From: Mesorhizobium sp. CU3
GTDB lineage: Bacteria > Pseudomonadota > Alphaproteobacteria > Rhizobiales > Rhizobiaceae
DNA length: 64,000 bases
Reading direction: 5' to 3'
Assembly: GCF_006442965.1 (NCBI RefSeq)
Contig: NZ_VFWX01000012.1
Coordinates: 151,695-215,694, forward strand
Part shown: positions 28,417 to 37,719 of the stretch, in pieces
Layout: each line of letters begins with the position of its first letter
Numbering within the stretch: the stretch's first letter is position 1
Made by a program: the position numbers and the translations under genes
Notes under the pieces: generated by a model
Database searches by the model: none
Told to the model about the DNA's origin: nothing
Seen by the model: only the letters and a program-made list of their open reading frames with translations

Positions 28417-29247
28417 TTGCGCAAGCGGACCAAATTCGACCCCAATGACGATACGTTAAACGGTGAGGGCTTCTCGACGTCTCTCGTTCGTGGGCTGCAG
28501 ATACTCAGGGCCTTTGGCAGCGGGGATCCACCCCTGGGCAATCTGGACCTGATGGAGAGGACCGGACTACCAAAGGCCACCGTCTCCAGGCTCACTTATA
28601 CGCTTTCTGCGCTGGGCTATCTGGTCTACGACGAAGCCCTTAGGCGATACAGTCTGGGAACCGCATCGGTGTCGCTTGGCTATACCGCCCTTAGCTCGAA
28701 TCCCGTGGTGCATGTTTCTCGGCCCCTTATGCATGCGCTTGCTCGCGAAACCGGTGCTGCTGTCGCGCTGGCAGGGCTAGAGCAGAACGAAATGGTCTAC
28801 CTGTCCAATTGCCGCTCCGAAAGCCTTGTCACGCTTCGGCTGAATTTGGGTTCGCGACTTCCGCTGTGGAACAGCGGCATGGGTCTGGCCTTTCTCGTCG
28901 GTCTAACGGACGACGAGCGAGACGAATTAAAGCGGAATTTTCTACCAAAGAACCGTGTCGAGCGAGCAGAGATGATCAAATTGCTCGATGACGCGCTCGC
29001 CCAATACGCTCGGCTTGGATACATCACCGCGTTCGGCACTTGGCAGAGACATATCAGAGCGGTTGGAATCCCATTCCGACCACGCGATGGATCGCCCCCG
29101 GTAGCGTTCACCTGTGGTGGGATCGCGGAAATCATCGACTCGAAATCGGCACGACAGAAAATCGGACCGGCCCTGATGGATCTGAGGGAAAAGCTAGAAT
29201 CTCTCCTAGAGGGAAGAAACAATATAGCGATCGGTGACGAAATCTGA
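28417..29247 (+). CDS. IclR family regulator 2
   Basis: 276 residues from the TTG at 28417, which has GGAGG upstream and gives the same MRKR N-terminus as IclR1; the frame stays open to 28204 but without a ribosome site. The winged helix-turn-helix (GLPKATVSRLTYTLSALGYLVYDEA) and the effector domain (NCRSESLVTLRLNLGSRLPLWNSGMGLAFLVGL) align with IclR1 throughout. The identical recognition helix predicts shared operators; differences in the effector domain may separate their inducers. It converges on the CoA-transferase gene. Confidence 0.9.
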   Translation: MRKRTKFDPNDDTLNGEGFSTSLVRGLQILRAFGSGDPPLGNLDLMERTGLPKATVSRLTYTLSALGYLVYDEALRRYSLGTASVSLGYTALSSNPVVHVSRPLMHALARETGAAVALAGLEQNEMVYLSNCRSESLVTLRLNLGSRLPLWNSGMGLAFLVGLTDDERDELKRNFLPKNRVERAEMIKLLDDALAQYARLGYITAFGTWQRHIRAVGIPFRPRDGSPPVAFTCGGIAEIIDSKSARQKIGPALMDLREKLESLLEGRNNIAIGDEI

Positions 29248-29416
29248 GCAAATTAATGACGCACTGATGCGACATAGTTGGATAGTTCAAGCCAGATTGT
29301 CGCCTACAGCCAATCCGGTCGCTCTGCTCGGGCGAGTTGCCTATTGATCGTTGGCGGGCGTGTTCACGACTGCCTATCTCCAGAAGAAGATGGATCCCCT
29401 GCTTGACTTTGCGCGA

Positions 29417-30736
29417 CTACGATGCGTCGGGCTTTCCTGTTTCACGCAACTGCGCCCACGACGCTGCGGCGCCGGTCTCGTCTGGGGGCGAGCTCAATAA
29501 ATTCTCAAAAGAGGCCACAGCACCCGACTCTTCGAGCGCCGCGATTCTCGCCGCGGAATAGTGGAGTACCTCCGCAAGCACCTCTCGCGTGTTCTCGCCA
29601 AGCATTGGCGGTGCGCGGTGAGCTGACGTTTTTTGGGCAGCAAGCCCATGAGCTGGACCTACCAGGGAGACTTTGCCGAGGTGCGCACTATCGAGAAGCT
29701 GTACGATGCCACGTTCTTTTGCGGTCTCGCTGGTCAACGCCTCGGCAACTGTTTTCACGACCCCTGAGGGTACTTCCGCCGTCGCGCAGGCCTTCATCCA
29801 GTTTTCTCTCGAATCAATTCGAAAAATCTCTTCGAGGATTGGGATCAGTTCGTCGCGATTCTTCGCGCGGCCATTCGCCGTGCGAAAGCGAGGATCCTGG
29901 GACAGTTCCGGCCGGGAGATTACCTTATTACATAGCGCTGCGAATTGACGGTCGTTTCCGACCGCCAGCGCAAAGCTTCCGTCTACGCAGTCGAAAATCT
30001 GGTATGGCACCACTGTGGGGTGAGCATTGCCGTATCGCTTCACCTCGGCCCCGGTGTTGAGGAAGCCGCTACCAACATTAATCAACAAGTTGAGCGCCGT
30101 ATCGATGAGCGCGACATCGAGGTGCTGACCCAGACCTGTTTCCTGCCGCTGGTAAAGCGCCGCCAAGATCGACTGCGCCGCAATCATTCCGCAAGTCACG
30201 TCAGTGATGGCGACGCCGAAGCGAAGCGGCTGTCCTTCGCTTTCGCCGGTGATCGACATTAGTCCGCTTTCTGCCTGCACCACGAAGTCGTAACCTGGCC
30301 GCCGGGCATCGGACGTGTCTCTGCCGTAGCCGGAGATCGAGCAATAGATCAATCGTGGGTTCGACTGTCGCAATTGCTCATATCCAACGCCAAGACGCTC
30401 TGCGGTGCCGACGCGAAAGTTCTCGACAACAACATCGCAATTGCGAGCCAGATCAAGGACAACTTCAAGTCCTTCACGAGTCTTCAGATCGATAGCGAGA
30501 GAACGCTTGCCGCGATTCGCGCAAAGGTAATATGTGCTTGTGCCTTTGTAGCTTGGAACCGACCAAGCGCGAGTGTCGTCGCCGCCGTCGATGTTCTCGA
30601 CCTTCCAAACCTCGGCACCGAGATCTGCTAGGGTCATGGTCGCCCAGGGGCCAGCCAGCACCCGTGACAAATCGAGAACTTTGATCCCTTCTAACGGCAG
30701 GCGGGCCGTGGCTGCACTGCGATATGCCAAGTTCAT
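29417..30736 (-). CDS. CaiB/BaiF CoA-transferase family protein
   Basis: 439-residue type III CoA-transferase, moving CoA between carboxylic acids to activate a pathway acid. The ATG at 30736 has GGGAGG upstream; the frame to 30805 is rejected because it would run into the promoter. The fold signature LDLSRVLAGPWATMTLADLGAEVWKVE opens the protein, and the catalytic Asp is Asp150 in RRPGYD. The promoter on the minus strand is TTGACG (30805-30800), 17 bases, CAGAAT (30782-30777), with an IclR-type box just upstream. Confidence 0.88.
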   Translation of the reverse strand: MNLAYRSAATARLPLEGIKVLDLSRVLAGPWATMTLADLGAEVWKVENIDGGDDTRAWSVPSYKGTSTYYLCANRGKRSLAIDLKTREGLEVVLDLARNCDVVVENFRVGTAERLGVGYEQLRQSNPRLIYCSISGYGRDTSDARRPGYDFVVQAESGLMSITGESEGQPLRFGVAITDVTCGMIAAQSILAALYQRQETGLGQHLDVALIDTALNLLINVGSGFLNTGAEVKRYGNAHPTVVPYQIFDCVDGSFALAVGNDRQFAALCNKVISRPELSQDPRFRTANGRAKNRDELIPILEEIFRIDSRENWMKACATAEVPSGVVKTVAEALTSETAKERGIVQLLDSAHLGKVSLVGPAHGLAAQKTSAHRAPPMLGENTREVLAEVLHYSAARIAALEESGAVASFENLLSSPPDETGAAASWAQLRETGKPDAS

Positions 30737-30811
30737 ATTCCTCCCGCCGCGAGCAGTCTTGTCGTCTTTAACGGCCATTCTGCCGTTCACCCTCGTCGGC
30801 GTCAACCGATA

Positions 30812-30830
30812 TTGGAATTAGGTTCCGAAA
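30812..30830. promoter_or_regulatory. IclR-type box S1 (CoA-transferase)
   Basis: TTGGAATTAGGTTCCGAAA. It matches the classical IclR box pattern TGGAA-N5-TTCC. It lies 6 bases upstream of the minus-strand -35 element (TTGACG) of the CoA-transferase, a position more typical of activation than of blocking the polymerase. Confidence 0.65.
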
Positions 30831-30915
30831 ATGAACTGCTAAACCCATTGCGCTTTTCGGGGCGCTCGACGGCCGGCCGACTTTCTCGGTTTTGATAGCC
30901 CGACGATGCAAATAA

Positions 30916-30934
30916 ATGGAATTGCGTTCCGAAA
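30916..30934. promoter_or_regulatory. IclR-type box S2 (monooxygenase)
   Basis: ATGGAATTGCGTTCCGAAA; its centre is 104 bases from S1, close to ten DNA turns, so the two could be bound on the same face. A weak promoter TTGTTT (30951-30956) with TAAGCT (30973-30978) lies 16 bases downstream and faces the monooxygenase. Confidence 0.65.
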
Positions 30935-31024
30935 TTGGTTATGGTGCCACTTGTTTTCATCCAATTTGCAACTAAGCTGGACTGCGCTGCGCAGATCGAT
31001 CTTGGTTCTCGGAGGCTTGGCTGG

Positions 31025-32338
31025 ATGGCGAGAGAAATGCACCTGGTGGGGTATTGCTGTGCAAGTCCCACCTGGCATCACAACGGATCATGGCGGCATT
31101 TTGAGAGCGACGGAGCGGACGCGCTGAAGCCAGAGCGGTACGAAACGATCGGCAGAATTTTGGAGCAAGGCAAATTCGACGGCATGTTCCTCGTCGACGT
31201 GCTGATGCTGAACAGTTCCCATGGCGGGTCTTTTGTACCCAACCTGCGCGAACCAGGGCAGACTTGGCTCCTTGATCCGATGCAGCTGCTAGCTGCCATA
31301 GCTCGTGTGACGACGCATCTCGGACTAGCCGCGACGATGTCGACCTCATTTTACCATTCGTTCCATATCGCCCGGGCCTTCTCCACACTTGATCACATCA
31401 GCGGGGGGAGGGCCGGCTGGAACTGCGTCACATCCACCAGCGATCTGGAGGCCCAGAATTTCGGCATGGATCGCCTGATGGACAAGAATGTGCGTTACGA
31501 TTTCGCCGACGAGGTTTTGGAGGCATGCCACGCGCTTTGGCGCAGTTGGGAGCCGGGCGCCCTCATCCTTGACCGGGAAAAGGGCGTCTACGCTGATCCC
31601 TCCAAGGTCCACTATGTCAATTATCAAGGCAAATACGTTAAAACGCGAGGTCCCCTGAACACCCCGCGCTCGCCGCAGGAATCGCCAGTCATCATGCAGG
31701 CCGGATCCTCTGAACGAGGCCGGCAATTCGCCGCCCGCTGGGCTGAGGTTATCTTCACATTGCACGCCGACAAAAAGAACATGCAGGACTTCTACAGTGA
31801 CATTAAGGCGCGCGTGGAAGCTGCCGGGCGCAGCCCGCACCACTGCGCAATCCTGCCCGCGGTGGATATCGTGATTGGTGAAACGGAAGCAATTGCTCGC
31901 GAGAAGGCCGACTATCTTAACTCATTCGTCAGTGCCGAGTTGGGCGTGGCTGAGATTTCGAATGCAGTCAATATCGATCTCTCTGGCCATCCCCTGGACA
32001 AACCGCTGGGTGAACTCGAAGTAACGCAGGGTGCGCGGGGGATGCTCGACATTATCTTGCAAGGTTCCGAAGGCAAGACTCTGCGCGACGCTGGCTACGC
32101 TTGGGGTGTTAGCCAGATGACGCCCCAACTGATCGGCACTCCGAAAATGATCGCCGATTACATGCAGGAATACTTCGAGGCTAACGCATGCGATGGATTT
32201 ATTGTGTGCCCTTCGCTCAGTCCGTCTGCTTACACACAATTCGTCACGGGGGTTGTTCCGGAGCTTCAGAGGCGGGGAATCTATCGCAAGGACTATACTG
32301 GCCGCACGTTCCGCGATCATCTGAGAAGCGGAACTTAA
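31025..32338 (+). CDS. Luciferase-like FMN-dependent monooxygenase (NtaA/SnaA/DszA family)
   Basis: 437 residues from the ATG at 31025, which has GGAGG nine bases upstream. Two-component flavin monooxygenase that uses reduced FMN supplied by a separate reductase. Family segments are ERYETIGRILEQGKFDGMFLVD, SFYHSFHIARAFSTLDHISGGRAGWNCVTS and SPVIMQAGSSERGRQFAARWAEVIF. Known members cleave C-N bonds of aminopolycarboxylates or C-S bonds of thiophenes, or hydroxylate ring compounds. Flavin reductases at 46479-47521 are candidate partners. It begins a plus-strand run that continues into importer II, under IclR-type box S2. Confidence 0.88.
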   Translation: MAREMHLVGYCCASPTWHHNGSWRHFESDGADALKPERYETIGRILEQGKFDGMFLVDVLMLNSSHGGSFVPNLREPGQTWLLDPMQLLAAIARVTTHLGLAATMSTSFYHSFHIARAFSTLDHISGGRAGWNCVTSTSDLEAQNFGMDRLMDKNVRYDFADEVLEACHALWRSWEPGALILDREKGVYADPSKVHYVNYQGKYVKTRGPLNTPRSPQESPVIMQAGSSERGRQFAARWAEVIFTLHADKKNMQDFYSDIKARVEAAGRSPHHCAILPAVDIVIGETEAIAREKADYLNSFVSAELGVAEISNAVNIDLSGHPLDKPLGELEVTQGARGMLDIILQGSEGKTLRDAGYAWGVSQMTPQLIGTPKMIADYMQEYFEANACDGFIVCPSLSPSAYTQFVTGVVPELQRRGIYRKDYTGRTFRDHLRSGT

Positions 32339-32469
32339 ATGGATTAGGGCGGGAGCTCTAACGACTTAGTATCCAGACGCAATGAAAATCAAAATCATAG
32401 GAAAGACGGAATAAAAACAGAGAAACAGCAAGACTTAACGAAACGCAAAAAAGGGGAAAGAGGACTAAA

Positions 32470-33543
32470 ATGGCAAATAAAGCTAATTCAGGTAATCTGA
32501 CCAGACGCAAGGTACTGCAGTTCAGCGCCGGTGCCGTCGCTCTCTCGCTTCCCGGTCTGAGTATGCCGGCGCTAGCGCAGTCGAAGCCTACCGAATTGCT
32601 GGTGACTGTCGGTGGTGGAGACTGGGGTGTTTTTATAAGGAAAGCGTTCTTTGATGACTACACCAAGCAGACCGGGATCAAGATCAATCCGCAACCTTTC
32701 AAGGGATTGGCCGAACTCAAGGCCATGGTGGAGGCCAAGGCGTGGGGACAATTCGACCTTCTTCTAATGGCCGCGGGCGATGCAGCGATGGCCGAGGCGC
32801 AGGGCCTGGCCGAACCGATCGACTACAGTGTCGTTGACAAGAGCAGCTTCCTTCCAGGAACGACCTTCGATTGCTGGTTCCTCAATGACCTGGGGCCTGA
32901 AGTTATCTCATGGAATACGGATGCGGTTCCGGAGGGCTCTGAACCGAAGAACTGGGTCGATTTCTTCAATCCGGAGAACAAAGCTCCGAGAGCCCTCTAC
33001 AAGTCCGGCAACCAGACCCTTGATATCGCCGCCCTTGGGGGCGGAACTCCCTTGGACAAACTCTACCCGTTTGACATTGACAAGGCTCTGAAGACGCTCA
33101 GTGCGGTTCGCGAGCACATCGTCTGGTATGAAGGAGGGGCTCAGTCAGCCCAGATGATAGTCGATGGTACCGTCGATATGGCGATGCTGTGGATGAACCG
33201 TGCTGACGCACTGGTCGTCGACAAGAAACCAGTGAAATTTATTCCTTACAATACCATTATGGATGGCGATGGGATCGTGATCCCAAAAGGACATCCCAAG
33301 AAGGCTGCTGCCATGGAATTTGCAGCCTTCATGGCGTCTCCAGAAGCACAGGCTCGTCTGACCAACCAGGTAGCCATGGGGCCGACCAACACCAAGGCCT
33401 TCCCTCTTGTCGAGCCTGACAAGCTTGCCAAGACGGCTAGCCATCCTGACAATTTTCCGAAGAACCGTCTTCAGGACTTCAAGTGGCTCGCTGAGAACAC
33501 CGAGAAGATTACCAACGAGTTCAACAAATGGTTGATCGGTTGA
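32470..33543 (+). CDS. ABC transporter II substrate-binding protein
   Basis: 357-residue periplasmic binding protein. The N-terminus carries LTRRKVLQFSAGAVALS (Tat-like) and ends near ALAQS. The mature sequence (TELLVTVGGGDWGVFIRKAFFDDYTKQTGIKI) is of the PotD-like family 1 group. The binding protein of importer III shares the same fold and the WTDFF/WVDFF, LDIAA and LYPLDI/LYPFDI segments. It lies 131 bases after the monooxygenase and is separated from its permeases by a strong hairpin. Confidence 0.87.
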   Translation: MANKANSGNLTRRKVLQFSAGAVALSLPGLSMPALAQSKPTELLVTVGGGDWGVFIRKAFFDDYTKQTGIKINPQPFKGLAELKAMVEAKAWGQFDLLLMAAGDAAMAEAQGLAEPIDYSVVDKSSFLPGTTFDCWFLNDLGPEVISWNTDAVPEGSEPKNWVDFFNPENKAPRALYKSGNQTLDIAALGGGTPLDKLYPFDIDKALKTLSAVREHIVWYEGGAQSAQMIVDGTVDMAMLWMNRADALVVDKKPVKFIPYNTIMDGDGIVIPKGHPKKAAAMEFAAFMASPEAQARLTNQVAMGPTNTKAFPLVEPDKLAKTASHPDNFPKNRLQDFKWLAENTEKITNEFNKWLIG

Positions 33544-33572
33544 CGGAGTAGCAACGACGCAATCTTCGGATC

Positions 33573-33602
33573 TCGAGGCGGCCGCGTTTGCGGCCGCCTC
33601 GA
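33573..33602. terminator. Perfect 13-bp hairpin between binding-protein and permease genes
   Basis: TCGAGGCGGCCGC pairs with GCGGCCGCCTCGA across a GTTT loop. No T-run follows, so it is more likely a partial terminator or an mRNA 3' stabiliser that keeps binding-protein message in excess over permease message, as is common in ABC operons. Confidence 0.65.
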
Positions 33603-33630
33603 AGGCTGCGGCCGTGCGGAATCGGCGAGG

Positions 33631-34485
33631 ATGAGCAAGAGCAAAGTTTGGACACCGGATAGGGTGATGAAATTGCTGGTGTTGCCGCCGGCACTCTTCT
33701 TGTTGCCAACTTTCATCCTGCCGCTGGTTATCGTTGTGTACCGCGGCTTCAACGGTCCCGACTACAGCCTTGACCAATTCCGGCAGATCTTCTCAAACAC
33801 GATCTACGTTTGGGTTCTGATCCAAACCTTCAAGACAGCGCTGATAGCGACCTGCGCGGCGTTTCTTATTGGTTTCCCCATCGCGCATGTGATTTCTCGG
33901 GCAAGACCCTTCTGGGCCAACATCGCCTTCGCTTGCGTCATGATCCCACTTTGGACAAGCGTCGTGACACGTACCTACGCTTGGATAGCGCTGCTTGGGC
34001 GGCGAGGCCTTATCAATACTGTCCTGACCGACGTCGGATTGATAGGCGCGCCGTTGGATCTGATGTACAATTCCTTGGCGGTTCAGATCGGCATGGTGCA
34101 AGTGCTGTTGCCATTGATGATACTGCCGCTTGTCAGCACGATGCGGCAGCTCGACCGAACCAAGCTGATGGCCGCGCAGATTCTCGGGGCCAACCCAATT
34201 CGCGCATTCGTCCATATCTATATCCCCATGTGTCTGCCCGGCATCATGGCAGGCTCAGTTCTCGTCTTCATCAGCGCGCTCGGGTTCTATGTGACGCCGG
34301 CGCTGCTCGGACGCGACAACGAGATGATGATCGCAGTACTCATTGAGCAGGAAGTCACCAAGACACTCAACTGGCAGTTGGCATCGGCCTTGGCGTCGGT
34401 GTTGCTGGTCATGGTGTTTATATCAGTGTGGCTGATCCTGGCTTTGTCACGACTTCGCGGGGTAAAATTGGAGCCGTCGACATGA
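33631..34485 (+). CDS. ABC transporter II permease, PotB type
   Basis: 284-residue inner-membrane permease (MSKSKVWTPDRVMKLLVLPPALFLLPTFILPL). The EAA loop is KLMAAQILGANPIRAFVHIYIPMCLPG. It aligns along its length with the importer III permease at 42493-43329, including TRTYAWI and LPLMILPL segments. Stop and next start overlap (ATGA at 34482-34485). Confidence 0.88.
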   Translation: MSKSKVWTPDRVMKLLVLPPALFLLPTFILPLVIVVYRGFNGPDYSLDQFRQIFSNTIYVWVLIQTFKTALIATCAAFLIGFPIAHVISRARPFWANIAFACVMIPLWTSVVTRTYAWIALLGRRGLINTVLTDVGLIGAPLDLMYNSLAVQIGMVQVLLPLMILPLVSTMRQLDRTKLMAAQILGANPIRAFVHIYIPMCLPGIMAGSVLVFISALGFYVTPALLGRDNEMMIAVLIEQEVTKTLNWQLASALASVLLVMVFISVWLILALSRLRGVKLEPST

Positions 34486-35300
34486 ACTGGCGTCTATTTG
34501 ACCGTTTCGCGTCTGTCACGACCGTCGTCGTTGCGTTGCTGGGCTTAGCCTACATGCTGACGCCACTCTTCGTGATTTTTCCGATCTCGTTTAGCTCCGA
34601 GCGTTACCTGCGCCTTCCAGTGCCATCTTACTCGATCCATTGGTATGAGCGGATGTGGAACAGCCAAGGGTACATGACGGCTTTCAGCAACACGATCCTC
34701 GTCGGATTGGGCGTCGGCCTGGCGGCCGCCATTCTGGGCACGATGGCAGCGCTTGGCGTGGTCAGAGGCCGGCTTCGTTTCGGCGGCACAGTCTCGATGA
34801 TGATCATGTCCCCCCTAATCATGCCACAGATCATCTTGGCGATCGGGATCTTTCCGATCATGGCGGCCTTGGGCTTAGTTGGAACACGCGCTGCTGTAAT
34901 CATGGCCCATGTGGCGATCGCGATCCCTCTTGTCTTCACGACTGTATCGGCATCACTACGCAGCTACAGCGACTCAATGGAACTCGCGGCTATGACCCTT
35001 GGCGCGAACAACGTGCGGACCTTTCTGCATGTGACACTGCCAATGATCCGGCTCGGCATAATTGTTGGCGCGATCTTTGCCTTCGCTCTTTCGTTTGATG
35101 AGATCATCATCGCCTTGTTTCTTACCGATGCGTCGTCTGTGACGCTACCTGTCTTCATGTGGAACGAACTCCGCTATCAGATGGAGCCAACCATTGCCGC
35201 GGCTTCTACCGTCGCCGTCATCTTCTCGTTGAGCCTTCTCACCGCCGTGGCGCTTCTGCAGCGTGCCGGCAAACGCTTCTCCAATGACATGCACCAATGA
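34482..35300 (+). CDS. ABC transporter II permease, PotC type
   Basis: 272 residues from the ATG at 34482, which overlaps the PotB stop. Hydrophobic segments include YMLTPLFVIFPISFSSERYL. The EAA loop is MELAAMTLGANNVRTFLHVTLPMIR. Paralog of 43336-44157. Its stop overlaps the ATPase start by four bases, so PotB-PotC-PotA are coupled. Confidence 0.88.
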   Translation: MNWRLFDRFASVTTVVVALLGLAYMLTPLFVIFPISFSSERYLRLPVPSYSIHWYERMWNSQGYMTAFSNTILVGLGVGLAAAILGTMAALGVVRGRLRFGGTVSMMIMSPLIMPQIILAIGIFPIMAALGLVGTRAAVIMAHVAIAIPLVFTTVSASLRSYSDSMELAAMTLGANNVRTFLHVTLPMIRLGIIVGAIFAFALSFDEIIIALFLTDASSVTLPVFMWNELRYQMEPTIAAASTVAVIFSLSLLTAVALLQRAGKRFSNDMHQ

Positions 35301-36448
35301 ACCTACAGAACCCGACCAGAGTCTCAGATCAGAAACTGGCCTCCCTCACAGAAAGGCCAAACGTACTCGGCGCCAGTGGGCGTGGTATCCGCTATGATGG
35401 CATTTCGAAGCGCTATGGCGGCGCGCTTGCCCTAAAGCCAACTTACCTTGATATCGAGCCCGGAGAGTTTTTCGCGATCATTGGACCCAGCGGGTCGGGA
35501 AAGACTACATTGCTCGGCGTCACGGCTGGGTTCATCGCCGCCACGGAAGGGCATATCCTGATTGACGGGAAGAGCATTGAAGGCGTGCCACCCTTCAAGC
35601 GTAATATCGGGATGGTGTTTCAGAATTATTCTCTGTTCCCTCACAAAACCGTTGGACAAAATATCGCCTTTCCGTTGCAGATGCGGGGCGTTCCCAAAGC
35701 CGACATTTGGGTGCGGGTGCGGGATGCTCTAAAGCTGGTGCGTCTGGACGATTTCGTCGACCGGTATCCGAGTGCTCTTTCTGGCGGCCAACAGCAGCGC
35801 GTAGCGCTTGCTCGAGCCGCTGTCTACAACCCATCACTATTAGTGATGGACGAGCCACTAAGCGCGCTCGACAAGAACTTACGCGAGGAAATGCAATATG
35901 AGATCAAGCAGCTTCATGCCAAACTTGGATCGACAGTCCTTTACGTGACGCACGACCAAAGTGAGGCAGCTGCCATGGCGCACCGCATCGCAATCATGAA
36001 TGGCGGCGAAATCGTGCAAATGGGCTCGGCGCGCGAACTATACCTCCGGCCGCGGAACCGCTTCGTGGCATCCTTTCTTGGGCAAGCTAATTTGCTGCAC
36101 GTATCCAGGATGGAGCGCTCCGAAGCCGGCTTGATCGTTGACACCGACTGTGGCCTGAGACTCAGGTCGTCAGCTGTCGCTGGCGATGATGAGGATTGCT
36201 GCGTATGCATTCGCCCCGAGGCCATTCGGATTTTCCGAACGCGTCCGGATACGGACAACGTCCAATCGGGCATCGTCATCGACAGCATGTTCACCAACGG
36301 TGTTCAGCGTCATCGCATTGGTGTCCATCCTGACGTGATCATTGAGCAGTGGCAGCAGATCAGCAGCGAGTCCTTCGCCTCTGAAATGGGCGAAACGGTC
36401 TTTCTTGGCTGGAATGCGAACGATACACTGATTGTCAGCAACACCTAG
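35297..36448 (+). CDS. ABC transporter II ATPase, PotA type
   Basis: 383-residue ATPase with Walker A GPSGSGKTT (about residues 64-72), signature LSGGQQQRVALARAA and Walker B LLVMDEPLSALD. The C-terminal TOBE region contains CVCIRPEAIRIFRT. It has an N-terminal extension of about 25 residues relative to the importer III ATPase. It ends operon II; a hairpin follows. Confidence 0.9.
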   Translation: MNLQNPTRVSDQKLASLTERPNVLGASGRGIRYDGISKRYGGALALKPTYLDIEPGEFFAIIGPSGSGKTTLLGVTAGFIAATEGHILIDGKSIEGVPPFKRNIGMVFQNYSLFPHKTVGQNIAFPLQMRGVPKADIWVRVRDALKLVRLDDFVDRYPSALSGGQQQRVALARAAVYNPSLLVMDEPLSALDKNLREEMQYEIKQLHAKLGSTVLYVTHDQSEAAAMAHRIAIMNGGEIVQMGSARELYLRPRNRFVASFLGQANLLHVSRMERSEAGLIVDTDCGLRLRSSAVAGDDEDCCVCIRPEAIRIFRTRPDTDNVQSGIVIDSMFTNGVQRHRIGVHPDVIIEQWQQISSESFASEMGETVFLGWNANDTLIVSNT

Positions 36449-36464
36449 GAGGGTGTTGAAGAAG

Positions 36465-36490
36465 TACTGGCGCGTAAAGTCGCGCCGGTA
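36465..36490. terminator. Hairpin at the end of ABC operon II
   Basis: TACTGGCGCG pairs with CGCGCCGGTA (one G-T pair) around the loop TAAAGT, in the short space between convergent genes. No T-run is present, so termination strength is uncertain; it may serve both strands. Confidence 0.45.
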
Positions 36491-36504
36491 GTGGGACCAC
36501 CCAC

Positions 36505-36999
36505 CTACTTCAGAGCGTGGAGCAACAAGGCTGACGCCCACAAGCCTATCCCGAACAATCCGTGCGAGATTAGATTTAGCACGCGGGTCTTCCACGGCCT
36601 CGGTGTTTTTGAAGCTGCCCAACCGACTCCCAGGCCCGGTTGGAGCAGCAGCCATGGAAATAGCACGGTGGCGAGGCCGAACAACAAGGGCTGCAGCACC
36701 GTGGGATCAGCAAACCAAGAAGATCCTACGATGATGCCGAACGCAAGTCCAAATATGACGCCAGTCCCATAGTGAACGATCCATCCAAGAGTAAGTTCAT
36801 TCTGGATAGGTGGTACTTCTCGGATATTGTCGTGAAAGAACTTCAGCGCGGGTGTATGCGCCGCCCAGCGTCCTATAAGTCCCCAATTAGCGAGCGGTTG
36901 TTGAAAAAGCTTCCACAGAACAAGCCCCCAGATGTCGATGGTCACAGTGGCGCCGATACCGATTAGCGCACCATGCCAAATTGTGATCGTGTCCGGCAA
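36505..36999 (-). CDS. DUF2938 family membrane protein
   Basis: 164-residue integral membrane protein from a TTG at 36999 that has GGGAGGA upstream; an ATG at 37062 gives a longer frame but no ribosome site. Four hydrophobic segments are visible, starting WHGALIGIGATVTIDIWGLVLWKLF and ending SHGLFGIGLWASALLL. DUF2938 proteins have no established function known to me. It is convergent with importer II and upstream-neighboured by VOC2; any pathway link is unproven. Confidence 0.78.
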   Translation of the reverse strand: MPDTITIWHGALIGIGATVTIDIWGLVLWKLFQQPLANWGLIGRWAAHTPALKFFHDNIREVPPIQNELTLGWIVHYGTGVIFGLAFGIIVGSSWFADPTVLQPLLFGLATVLFPWLLLQPGLGVGWAASKTPRPWKTRVLNLISHGLFGIGLWASALLLHALK

Positions 37000-37121
37000 C
37001 GGGTCCTCCCGACGTTTTTCCTGCAAAGAAACCCGCGAAGCGACAACTGGCATCGGGGACAATTTTGGTTGGAGAGGGGTTCCTTAGGCGGCTGATCGTT
37101 CTGATCGATGCATTTATCGAC

Positions 37122-37667
37122 TCACGTCATGTTCGACAATTCTGCGAAAGGTCTGAACGGATTGGTTCCATCCCAATCACGTGCAAGCTTCTGCAAAAGC
37201 TCCGCGCGTGCCAGTCGAGCCGGGGTTGCAATGATGAGTTCCACCAACGCACCAGGATGATCGGCGGTCTCAAGATAGATGCAATCCTCGACTTTGTTGC
37301 CATCCCAATTGAACTGCAACATCTTGCAGCCTCGGCTCACCAATGCATCCGAAACAGCTTTAGGGCTAGGCACATACCGACCGGTATGGAGCAGACCCTC
37401 ACCATGCTTCTTTTTGAAATCTTGGTAAACAGAAGGCGCGTCGTCGTGCTGGCACATGAGTTCGATCTGTGTAGTGCCGGCATAGGCGATGGCGGCACTC
37501 CAGAGCGGGGCGCTCTCCTTGCCCAAATACTCGATTTCATAGGGGGCAGGATCGAAATAAAAAAACGGTCCAATGCCTGCCCTTGCGCCCCACGAACGTA
37601 CGGCAGCTTCAAGATCATCGACCATGAAGCCCAGTTGGTCCGCAGTTCCCAACAAAGTTCTGCTCAT
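37122..37667 (-). CDS. VOC/glyoxalase superfamily protein 2
   Basis: 181-residue paralog of VOC1. It opens LGTADQLGFMVDDLEAAVRSWGARAGIGPFFYF, and the middle IELMCQHDDAPSVYQDF corresponds to IELIEQHNQAPSVFRGF of VOC1. Both end with a KLARDWDG/KKAASEWDG motif. It follows OYE2 (52-base gap) on the minus strand, mirroring the presence of VOC1 near OYE1, so VOC and OYE proteins probably act in sequence. Confidence 0.8.
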   Translation of the reverse strand: MSRTLLGTADQLGFMVDDLEAAVRSWGARAGIGPFFYFDPAPYEIEYLGKESAPLWSAAIAYAGTTQIELMCQHDDAPSVYQDFKKKHGEGLLHTGRYVPSPKAVSDALVSRGCKMLQFNWDGNKVEDCIYLETADHPGALVELIIATPARLARAELLQKLARDWDGTNPFRPFAELSNMT

Positions 37668-37719
37668 TGTTCAATCTCCATCATGAATTGTTTTGGTTTT
37701 TTGGAAGCGGGCTCCGCTT